Source of the DNA: an uncultured Clostridium sp.
GTDB lineage: Bacteria; Bacillota; Clostridia; TANB77; CAG-508
Reading direction: 5' to 3'
Assembly (NCBI GenBank): GCA_900552655.1
Contig: USAE01000001.1
Coordinates: forward strand, 1-64,000
Length of the DNA: 64,000 bases
Shown here: positions 46,923-53,726 of the stretch, piece by piece
Layout: every line of letters begins with the position of its first letter
Position numbering within the stretch: the first letter of the stretch is position 1
The notes under the pieces: generated by a model
What the model saw: only the letters and a program-made list of their open reading frames with translations
The model's database searches: none
Told to the model about the DNA's origin: nothing
Translations under genes and position numbers: made by a program

Positions 46923-48771
46923 ATGTGTGGAATTGTTGGATTTGTAAATTATAAAAAAGATATAAACAATCCTGTTTCTATACTTAATGAAATGAATCAT
47001 TCTCTTACTAATAGAGGACCTGTTGAGGAAGAATCTTATATTTCTTCTCCAGCTTATTTAGCTCGTAAAAAATTAGCTGTAGTTGACCCAATAAGTGGCT
47101 CTCAACCTATGATTACTACATATAATGAAAATGAGTATTCTATTGTATGTAATGGTCAAATATATAACACATTGGAGATAAAAGATACTCTTATCGAAAA
47201 CGGTTTTTATTTTAAAACTAATTCCGATATAGAAGTTTTACTAAATGCTTTTATTTTCTATGGTTATGATATCGTAAAACATATTAATGGTAATTTTGCT
47301 TTTGCTATTTGGAATAAAAACAAAGAAGAATTATTTTTAGCTAGAGATCATTTTGGAATAAAACCTTTATTCTATACTATAACTGATGATACATTAGTTT
47401 TTGCTTCTGAGTTAAAATCTATTTTTAAATTTCCTACAGTAAAAAAGACTATAGATTCTACAGGCATCTGTGAATTATTTCGGAATTGGTCCAGCACATA
47501 CCCCTGGTACAACTGTTTTTAAAGATATTTATGAACTTAAACCGGCTCACTTTGCAATCTTTAATAAATATGGTTTATTTACACATGGGTATTGGAAATT
47601 TGTAAATAAACCTCATCTAGATTCTTTTAATGAAACTTGTATGAAAGTAAAATTTTTATTGGAAGATAGTATTAAAAACAATTTAGTTTCTGAAGTACCT
47701 TTTTGTTCTTTTTTATCTGGAGGATTGGATTCTAGTATAATAACTGCATATGCTAGTAAATATTGTAATGACAATGGCTTACCTACTCTTAAGACTTTTT
47801 CTGTTGACTATCTAGATAATGACAAAAATTTTGTTAAAAGTGACTTCCAGCCTAATTCTGATAATTATTATATAAATTTAATGGTTGAAAAATATAAAAC
47901 AAACCATACAAATATTATTTTAGATACCCCTGATTTAGCAAATTATTTAGAAGATTCTATGATTGCAAGAGATGTTCCTGGTATGGCTGATGTTGATTCT
48001 TCTTTACTTCTATTTTGTAAAAATGTAAAACCTTATGCTACAGTTGCTTTAAGTGGAGAATGTGCAGATGAAATTTTCGGTGGCTATCCTTGGTTTTTTA
48101 GAGATGATGCTTTAAATAGTAATACTTTTCCTTGGTCTATTGCACTAAGTGAAAGACAACATCTATTACACACAGATATTTCTAAGAAAATTAATTTAAA
48201 AGAATATATAGATTTTAGATATAATGAAAGTTTAGCTAATGTGGAAATTCTAGATACTGATTCTAAAGAAACTGCTGAAAAAAGAAAAATTTCTTATCTA
48301 ACTTTAAATTGGTTTATGCAAACCTTACTTGATAGATCTGACAGATGTTCTATGTATAATGGATTAGAAATACGTGTTCCTTTCTGCGATTATAGGTTAG
48401 CTCAATATTTATGGAACATTCCCTGGGAGATGAAAACTTATAAAGGACGTGAAAAAGGACTATTACGACATATTATGAAAGATATTTTACCAAGTGAAAT
48501 TATAGACAGGAAAAAATCTCCTTACCCAAAAACTCATAATCCTACTTATTTAAATGCTGTAAAAAATATGCTTACAAATATTATGAATAATAGTTCCTCT
48601 CCTATTCATAATATTTTAAATAGGAGTTATATTTTAGAAATATTAGAATCTGATGGATCTGCTTTTACTAAGCCTTGGTTTGGCCAATTAATGACGGGCC
48701 CTCAGCTTATGGCGTATTTGTGCCAAGTTAATATGTGGCTTGAGAAATATCAACCTACAATTGAATTATAA
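46923..48771 (+). CDS. asnB: asparagine synthetase (glutamine-hydrolysing), needs +1 shift at CGG codon 187
   Basis: Converts aspartate, glutamine and ATP to asparagine. The ATG at 46923 gives MCGIVGF with the essential Cys2 nucleophile; the N-terminal glutaminase domain (to about 190) includes SLTNRGP and ARDHFGIKPLFY. At codon 187 (47481-47483) an in-frame CGG follows GAA TTA TTT. Reading on gives a false tail and a stop, whereas skipping C gives TTT GGA ATT GGT CCA, ELF-GIGPAHTPGTTVFKD, the normal linker to the synthetase domain (CSFLSGGLDSSIITAYAS, ALSGECADEIFGGYP). The joined protein is 615 residues, typical for AsnB. Without a shift only the glutaminase half would be made, wasting glutamine. 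Confidence 0.93.
47481..47483 (+). other. in-frame CGG, candidate +1 frameshift site (asnB, codon 187)
   Basis: TTT CGG AAT TGG ends 11 codons later. Skipping C gives TTT GGA ATT GGT CCA, the conserved FGIGPAHTPG of clostridial AsnB. The extra base is C at 47481. Confidence 0.9.
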
Positions 48772-48782
48772 ACGTAGACAGA

Positions 48783-48801
48783 GACGCCAAAATTTGGCGT
48801 C
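48783..48801. terminator. hairpin between convergent asnB and AbrB-like gene
   Basis: GACGCCAAA and TTTGGCGTC form a near-perfect stem between the convergent asnB and AbrB-like stop codons. Confidence 0.7.
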
Positions 48802-48814
48802 CCTGCTTTCCCTC

Positions 48815-49135
48815 TTATTCAAGATCTGGTTCTTTTTCAAAAATTACTCTTTCTCCTTCCATTCGCACGTCCACTGTAACGCTTGGCGTCATATCCAGTA
48901 TCTCTAAAAATTCAATTGGAACAGAAATCGTTCTGTTTCTATTTAACCTTCGAACAAAACCTATATAAGGTTTCTTTTCCGCCGGTTCATTCCAGTTGAA
49001 TTTTTTCAAGATCAATTTGCCATATTCAATTGTAAGCTCTACTTGCTGTTCCTCGAAGAATCCTAATTCTCTAAAGAATGGCATTGGAATACGAATTCGT
49101 CTGTCTGTTCCCACTTTGCATTTACATGTTGTCAT
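48815..49135 (-). CDS. AbrB/MazE-like protein with two SpoVT-AbrB-type repeats
   Basis: Small 106-residue protein made of two similar halves: CKVGTDRRIRIPMPFFRELGF followed by a beta-hairpin, then FVRRLNRNRTISVPIEFLEI and a second hairpin ending VIFEKEPDLE. Each half fits the swapped-hairpin AbrB/MazE pattern (RIxIPxxxxxxLG). One chain may thus form the whole DNA-binding unit. It is monocistronic, with its own promoter and a shared terminator with asnB. Arg is frequent and base composition is richer in G+C than the neighbours. No toxin gene is adjacent, so an antitoxin role is not supported. Target unknown. Confidence 0.7.
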   Translation of the reverse strand: MTTCKCKVGTDRRIRIPMPFFRELGFFEEQQVELTIEYGKLILKKFNWNEPAEKKPYIGFVRRLNRNRTISVPIEFLEILDMTPSVTVDVRMEGERVIFEKEPDLE

Positions 49136-49190
49136 AATTTTTTCCTCCTGTTAGAAAGTTTTTGAAAAATATTAACGAGTTCTCATATTT

Positions 49191-49219
49191 ATTATAGCAT
49201 TATTAACATAATTTTTCAA
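49191..49219 (-). promoter_or_regulatory. sigma-A type promoter of the AbrB-like gene
   Basis: Minus-strand TTGAAA (49214-49219), 17-bp spacer, TATAAT (49191-49196), then the gene start after AGGAGG. Confidence 0.75.
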
Positions 49220-49305
49220 TCATATTTCACTTTTTATAGGTCATATGTATGTTAGCCAATTATATATACCACATTTTATTAATAAATAGCATAAAGAATT
49301 GATAA

Positions 49306-49350
49306 AAGGGAGCTAGCTTTCGTACATAATACGTTTAAGTTAGCTCCCTT
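49306..49350 (-). terminator. terminator of dxr
   Basis: AAGGGAGCTA and TAGCTCCCTT form a strong stem 14 bases after the dxr stop; on the minus strand TTTTATCAA follows. A long loop carries a second small palindrome. Confidence 0.8.
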
Positions 49351-49363
49351 CTATCTTAGTTAC

Positions 49364-50494
49364 TTAATAATTTAAGCACTCCATTTTTACTGTTTTATCT
49401 AATTCTAAAATTTCATCAACAGTATTAAGTTCTCTTACGATATGATTGGAAAGAGCCCAATCAATCATCTCTGGAATTTCTGTAAATCGAATTGCTCCAT
49501 CTAAAAATGCTTGTACAGCAATTTCATCTGCTGCATTTAAAACAACCTGTGCACTATGTCCCATTTCGATTGCTTTATATGCTAGCTGTAAGCATTTAAA
49601 CTTGTATAAATCTGGTCTTTCAAATTTAAGTGTACCAATTTCAAACAAGTCCAATGGTTTAATATTATTTTTTAGTCTCTTTGGATAGTCTAATGCAAAT
49701 GCTATCGGAATCTGCATATCTTTTGGGCCAATATTTGCCATAATTGTACCATCTTTAAACTGCACCATAGAATGTACCAAGCTTTGCCGGTGAACTACAA
49801 CTTGTATCTTAGTTTCAGGAACATCAAAAAGCCAATGTACTTCTATAACTTCAAAACCTTTATTCATCATAGTTGCAGAGTCAATGGTAACTTTTTTCCC
49901 CATTTTCCATGTTGGATGATTAAGTGCATCGCTTGGTTTTATTTTATCTGTTATTTCCTTTTCAAAAAATGGTCCTCCAGATGCTGTAAGTAAAATTTTT
50001 CCAATTTTATTATGTTCTTCTCCTCTTAAGCATTGCATAATTGCACTATGTTCGCTATCTACAGTACGAAGTTTTGTATTGTATTTTTTTGCCCTATCCA
50101 TAATTATTTTGCCACCTGTGACAAGTACCTCTTTATTAGCAAGTGCTACTTCTTTACAGTGTTTCAACATATTATAAGTGGGTTTTAATCCAGCAATACC
50201 TACAAGCGCTGAAACTGCAATATCTGCATCTTCAAGCTTAGAAATTAACTCCATGCCTCTTTCGCCTGTATAAATATCAATGTTAGGAAACAAATTCTTT
50301 ATTTTCTCTTTGTTCCTTTCATCTAAAATATACACGTGCCTTGGCTTAAATTCTCTTATCTGCTCAATTAACAGATCTACATTCTTGCCAGCTACAAGTG
50401 TAACTGCAGAAAAGCGTTCCGGATTTTCTCTAATTATCCGAAGTGTAGTTGTTCCAATACTTCCTGTTGAACCAAAAATAGCAACTCTTTTCAT
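49364..50494 (-). CDS. dxr: 1-deoxy-D-xylulose 5-phosphate reductoisomerase, with in-frame sense CGG
   Basis: Second enzyme of the MEP isoprenoid pathway (DXP to MEP with NADPH). NADPH-binding GSTGSIGTTTLRIIRENPERF, metal and substrate motifs TVDSEHSAIMQCLRG, LTASGGPFF, TIDSATMMNKGFEVIE, and the C-terminal NAADEIAVQAFL are all present. 376 residues is close to family length. It has two in-frame CGG codons (R19 in TTLRIIREN, 50438-50440; R236 in VVVHRQSLVH, 49787-49789) that read as Arg without any frame break. A +1 shift at the first would hit TAA at once. Composition is visibly higher in G+C than native genes, and it has its own promoter and terminator, suggesting recent acquisition. Confidence 0.93.
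   Translation of the reverse strand: MKRVAIFGSTGSIGTTTLRIIRENPERFSAVTLVAGKNVDLLIEQIREFKPRHVYILDERNKEKIKNLFPNIDIYTGERGMELISKLEDADIAVSALVGIAGLKPTYNMLKHCKEVALANKEVLVTGGKIIMDRAKKYNTKLRTVDSEHSAIMQCLRGEEHNKIGKILLTASGGPFFEKEITDKIKPSDALNHPTWKMGKKVTIDSATMMNKGFEVIEVHWLFDVPETKIQVVVHRQSLVHSMVQFKDGTIMANIGPKDMQIPIAFALDYPKRLKNNIKPLDLFEIGTLKFERPDLYKFKCLQLAYKAIEMGHSAQVVLNAADEIAVQAFLDGAIRFTEIPEMIDWALSNHIVRELNTVDEILELDKTVKMECLNY
50438..50440 (-). other. in-frame CGG read as Arg (dxr codon 19), counter-example
   Basis: CTT CGG ATA ATT AGA in the conserved NADPH-binding helix. A +1 shift would give GGA TAA. With 49787-49789 and 52807-52809 this is one of three apparent sense CGGs, all in atypical genes. Confidence 0.85.
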
Positions 50495-50532
50495 ATTAAA
50501 TTCCTCCTTTTTTCCTAGATTGCTACTATTTT

Positions 50533-50561
50533 AATATACTCTCTTTTTTATTTTTTGTCAA
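50533..50561 (-). promoter_or_regulatory. consensus sigma-A promoter of dxr
   Basis: Minus-strand TTGACA (50556-50561), exact 17-bp A-rich spacer, TATATT (50533-50538). The best -35/-10 pair I see in the window. Confidence 0.8.
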
Positions 50562-50583
50562 AATATACTTCGACATAATTAGA

Positions 50584-51153
50584 TTATCCAATATCCTTCC
50601 TTAAATTTTCTAATGCTATTTTTCTACTACTAATATTATTTTTTTCATTCTCTTCTAACTCTGCTAATGTTCTTCCATCTTCTAATTCAAATATTTCGTC
50701 AAATCCAAAGCCATTACTTCCTCTTGGCTTTTCTGCTATATATCCATTTAATATTCCTTTATATAGTTTTTCATTACCTTTTTCATCTACATATGCAATA
50801 CATGTTATAAATTTAACTTTTCTATTTTCTTTTTCAGCACCTTTTAATTTATTTATTAAATACGTATTTCTTTCTTCTTGTGTTGCTTCTTCTCCTAAAA
50901 ATCTTGCTGTTTTTACTCCAGGAAAATCATTTAACATTTCTATACATATTCCGCTATCATCTGCAACACTTGCAGTTTTTGTTAATTTATAAATTTCTCT
51001 AGCTTTTTTTAATGCATTTTGTTCGAATGTTTCACCGTCTTCTTCTATTTCTATATTTATATTCATTTCTTTTAGAGTTTTTATTTCTTCGCTTTTTAAT
51101 ATTTCTTTAATTTCTTTTACTTTTCCTTTGTTATTGGTTGCTAAAACAATCAT
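50584..51153 (-). CDS. rdgB: dITP/XTP pyrophosphatase (RdgB/HAM1 family)
   Basis: Removes non-canonical purine nucleoside triphosphates from the pool. It opens MIVLATNNKGKVKEIKEIL, with the family motifs DDSGICIEML and GFGFDEIFELEDGRTLAEL, and ends near the usual KIALENLRKDI. 189 residues is typical. It precedes no obvious partner but lies between dxr and a YbaK-type gene on the same strand. Base composition is native-like. Confidence 0.92.
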   Translation of the reverse strand: MIVLATNNKGKVKEIKEILKSEEIKTLKEMNINIEIEEDGETFEQNALKKAREIYKLTKTASVADDSGICIEMLNDFPGVKTARFLGEEATQEERNTYLINKLKGAEKENRKVKFITCIAYVDEKGNEKLYKGILNGYIAEKPRGSNGFGFDEIFELEDGRTLAELEENEKNNISSRKIALENLRKDIG

Positions 51154-51181
51154 CTCTTTTTTCTCCTTTATACCATTATAT

Positions 51182-51646
51182 CTAAATTTCTAAATAATCA
51201 TTTCCACAATTTTTTATAAATTTAATTAAATCTGCATACTCTATTCCTATAGTAGCAGTATTCCTATTTGGATGAATTAATATTTTATTATTTTTTAATT
51301 CTTTATCTAGTACAACTGTTACATTTTGTTCTTTATCATTTATTATTCCAAGTGGAGTTACTGAACCTGGTATTAAATTTAAGTTTGTTTGTAAATCATT
51401 TTCATTTGCAAAAGATAATCTTTTACTATTTATTTTTTCTGGTAATAGTTTTAAATCAGCTCTCTTATCTTCTGGTAAGGTGTATAAAAACAATTTTTTC
51501 TTGGCATCTTTTAAAAATAGATTTTTACACCCTATACCTTCCATTTTTAAGAAAACATCTTTTAAATCTTCCACTGTATATACAGCTTCATGTTCCTGTA
51601 TTTCATATTTTATATTTAATTCGTCTAATTTCTCTAATATCTCCAT
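51182..51646 (-). CDS. YbaK/ProX-type aminoacyl-tRNA deacylase
   Basis: Trans-editing enzyme that removes wrong amino acids from tRNA (the family includes ProXp-ala and YbaK). The 154 residues show the fold's pattern: NIKYEIQEHEAVYTVEDL at the N-terminus, KNLFLKDAKKKLFLYTLPEDKRADL, FANENDLQTNLNLIPGSVTPLGI and the substrate-pocket Pro/Gly loop. The length and PGSVTPLG segment are closest to ProXp-ala (PrdX-like), which clears Ala-tRNA-Pro. It is interesting that another tRNA quality gene sits here, but no link to CGG is implied. Confidence 0.85.
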   Translation of the reverse strand: MEILEKLDELNIKYEIQEHEAVYTVEDLKDVFLKMEGIGCKNLFLKDAKKKLFLYTLPEDKRADLKLLPEKINSKRLSFANENDLQTNLNLIPGSVTPLGIINDKEQNVTVVLDKELKNNKILIHPNRNTATIGIEYADLIKFIKNCGNDYLEI

Positions 51647-51670
51647 ATTAATTTCATCCCTTTCTTATAA

Positions 51671-51700
51671 TCGGATTTTTAAGAACCATCCACTAATTCC
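51671..51700 (+). repeat. REP-like palindrome, copy E (degenerate)
   Basis: TCGGATTTTTAAGAACCATC then CACTAATTCC. It shares the CACTAATTCC end with copy F; the stem is partly eroded. Confidence 0.55.
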
Positions 51701-51705
51701 AACAA

Positions 51706-52212
51706 TTATATCTCTTTTACATCATCTTCTATTAAATAACACATCTCTTCATGTGGATGTATACCTTCACTTATTTTATTTACATCTAATTTTATATATT
51801 TTATAGTTCCATTTGCAAGAACATTTCCTTCCAAATCTAATATTTGCGAATCTACCACAAAAAATTTACTATTTTCTTTTATAACCATACCTTTACCTAT
51901 AATTTCTGCATTATATGGTACAGGTTTTCTATATTTAGTATCTAATGAAAGTGTAACTCCAAAGCTGTCTTCATTTCCTTCTTTTGCCCATAAAGCTCGT
52001 AAGCCCATTTCATCTAGCATTGCAGTAATTAATCCTCCATGTACTCTCCCTGGATAGCTTTGGTGTTCTTCTCTATATTTAAACTTTGTCATTACACTTC
52101 CATCTTCCATATTATAAAATTGTGCTTTTAAACCATATTTATTATCCATACCACATATTGCACACATTCTACTATTTCTTTGTTTACTTATTACTTTCAT
52201 TTTGTTCTCCAA
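51706..52212 (-). CDS. PaaI-family hotdog thioesterase
   Basis: Acyl-CoA thioesterase of the hotdog fold, 168 residues. The N-terminal part has two Cys (MCAICGMDNKYGLKAQF). The hotdog motif GRVHGGLITAMLDEMGLRAL carries the HGG...DE catalytic pattern typical of PaaI and 4-hydroxybenzoyl-CoA thioesterases. Substrate unknown. It is preceded by a short spacer with a REP copy and is probably monocistronic or cotranscribed with the ybaK-like gene downstream. Confidence 0.85.
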   Translation of the reverse strand: MENKMKVISKQRNSRMCAICGMDNKYGLKAQFYNMEDGSVMTKFKYREEHQSYPGRVHGGLITAMLDEMGLRALWAKEGNEDSFGVTLSLDTKYRKPVPYNAEIIGKGMVIKENSKFFVVDSQILDLEGNVLANGTIKYIKLDVNKISEGIHPHEEMCYLIEDDVKEI

Positions 52213-52307
52213 TCTTTATATTAAAATTATTTTTCTTGATATAGCTTTACAGTGAATATTCTATTTTTTCCTATATTAACTTATATTAACTTTAGTTTCT
52301 ATTTAAA

Positions 52308-52337
52308 TCGAGATTTTAAAGACCGTTCACTAATTCC
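52308..52337 (+). repeat. REP-like palindrome, copy F (degenerate)
   Basis: TCGAGATTTTAAAGACCGTT then CACTAATTCC, related to copy E. Located between the PaaI-like gene and the 52414 gene. Confidence 0.55.
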
Positions 52338-52354
52338 TTTTAAAACAAAATATT

Positions 52355-52380
52355 TTGGTGGCGTTTAACACGCCACCTTT
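52355..52380 (-). terminator. terminator after the 52414 gene
   Basis: GGTGGCGT and ACGCCACC form a strong stem; it lies downstream of the minus-strand gene at 52414-52920. Confidence 0.7.
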
Positions 52381-52413
52381 TGCAACAAATAAGGTCTGTT
52401 TACTATAAACTTC

Positions 52414-52920
52414 TTACAAGAAATAGATTTTGTCTATCCCTTTTAAAAGGTTCCTGCTCGCCAACTGTTTAGCCAGTTCACGATCTTTTTTTAGTTCCAC
52501 CTTGGAAACAATTAATATTGTTTCCATTGCTAAATTTTTTTCCATTGCCATCTCGAGGAAACCTAATCTACAGTCTAAACTCTTAAAATTCTTCTCTACA
52601 ACTGCAGTTCCTTTTTTTAATGCATTTTGAACTCTTTTGCTAAATTCTGTATTCAGATTTCTTTGGAATTCAGTCCAAGATTCTATAGCATCATCTTCTT
52701 GGATTTCACTTGCAATCTCCGAAAATGTTATCTTTCTAACATTTTCTTTTCTTATAAATCTTCTTATTTTTTTGTTCTCAGACAAGCCTATTAGTAATAT
52801 TAAAGTCCGTTTTTTATCTAATTTTTTAAAATTCGGACTTCTTTTACAGATTTTACCTTCTTTTGCTGCCACTGGATACATTTCCGCATCCTCATTTTGA
52901 GTAAATTTGGTTGTTTCCAT
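52414..52920 (-). CDS. unrecognised protein with degenerate P-loop-like start, in-frame sense CGG
   Basis: Protein of 168 residues I do not recognise by name. ATG 52920 follows AAGGAGG. The segment KKRTLILLIGLSENKKIRRF recalls a P-loop kinase strand and loop in which the GxxGxGKT is replaced by GLSENKK, so ATP binding is doubtful. The rest is helical and charged (AIESWTEFQRNLNTEFSKRV, KGTAVVEKNFKSLDCRLGF). An in-frame CGG (R38; 52807-52809) is read through without frame loss; a shift there would hit TAA after two codons. It has its own promoter and terminator and higher G+C than neighbours, like dxr. Function unknown. Confidence 0.7.
   Translation of the reverse strand: METTKFTQNEDAEMYPVAAKEGKICKRSPNFKKLDKKRTLILLIGLSENKKIRRFIRKENVRKITFSEIASEIQEDDAIESWTEFQRNLNTEFSKRVQNALKKGTAVVEKNFKSLDCRLGFLEMAMEKNLAMETILIVSKVELKKDRELAKQLASRNLLKGIDKIYFL
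52807..52809 (-). other. in-frame CGG read as Arg (52414 gene, codon 38), counter-example
   Basis: AAA AAA CGG ACT TTA continues open. A +1 shift would give GGA CTT TAA. One of three apparent sense CGGs in the window. Confidence 0.75.
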
Positions 52921-52952
52921 ATTCTTACCTCCTTGAAATATCTTCAACTATA

Positions 52953-52981
52953 ATTATACCATTTTTACTCTAACTGCTCAA
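52953..52981 (-). promoter_or_regulatory. sigma-A type promoter of the 52414 gene
   Basis: Minus-strand TTGAGC (52976-52981), exact 17-bp spacer, TATAAT (52953-52958), followed by a short leader and AAGGAGG. Confidence 0.78.
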
Positions 52982-53003
52982 CAAGTGAATAAAAAGATTA
53001 CCA

Positions 53004-53690
53004 TTATATTTTTATTATATCTTTTACAACTTCTCCCGCTATAATCAACCCTGCAACAGAAGGCACAAAAGATATGCTTGCTGGTGTTTTATAATCTCCA
53101 TCTTTTATTTTTACTGGTTCTTCTTGCGAATATACTACTTTTAATTTTTCTATTCCTCTTGCTCTTAATTCTTTTCTCATTACTTTTGCTAATGGACATA
53201 CTGAAGTTTTATAAATATCTACTACTTCAAATTTTGTAGGATCTAGTTTATTACCTGTTCCCATTGCAGAAATTATCGGTATGTTAAGTTTACTCGCATT
53301 ACAGACTAATTCTATTTTTCCTGTTACAGTGTCTATTGCATCAACTATATAATCTATGGAATTATCTAGTAAATTACTTCCTGGTAAATAGAATTCTGTA
53401 GATATTTCTACATTTGCTTTTGGGTTTATTTCTAAAATTCTTTCTTTCATAATATCTACTTTATTTTTTCCAACAGTATTTATATTAGCATGTATTTGTC
53501 TATTTATATTTGTAATATCTATTGTATCATTATCTACTAATAAAAAATTTCCGATTCCCGCTCTTGCTAGTCCCTCTGCAACAAAAGAACCTACACCACC
53601 AATTCCAAAAATTGCAACTTTTGTTTTTGCTAGTTTTTCTAAATTTTCTTTTCCTATTAGTCTTTCTTCTCTACTAAATTGTTCGTTCAT
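53004..53690 (-). CDS. tcdA: tRNA threonylcarbamoyladenosine dehydratase (TcdA/ThiF family)
   Basis: E1-like ATP-dependent enzyme that cyclises t6A37 to ct6A in tRNAs decoding ANN codons. The nucleotide-binding motif is FGIGGVGSFVAEGLARAGIG, followed by LLVDNDTIDITNINRQIHA and DAIDTVTGKIEL, with a C-terminal SFVPSVAGLIIAGEVVKDI. 228 residues is slightly short compared with E. coli TcdA (268). A ThiF/MoeB role is possible, but no thiamin or molybdopterin genes are near. It is 37 bp downstream of mutS on the same strand. Confidence 0.88.
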   Translation of the reverse strand: MNEQFSREERLIGKENLEKLAKTKVAIFGIGGVGSFVAEGLARAGIGNFLLVDNDTIDITNINRQIHANINTVGKNKVDIMKERILEINPKANVEISTEFYLPGSNLLDNSIDYIVDAIDTVTGKIELVCNASKLNIPIISAMGTGNKLDPTKFEVVDIYKTSVCPLAKVMRKELRARGIEKLKVVYSQEEPVKIKDGDYKTPASISFVPSVAGLIIAGEVVKDIIKI

Positions 53691-53726
53691 AGCTTCTCCT
53701 TATTACTATTTAAAAAGCTTTTTCGT

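Noticed and set aside
7183..48771. Broken genes as decaying pseudogenes
   Set aside because: Each has only one lesion, of the same type, and conserved motifs on both sides.
48815..49135. Toxin-antitoxin pair
   Set aside because: The AbrB-like protein could be an antitoxin by fold, but no toxin gene lies beside it.
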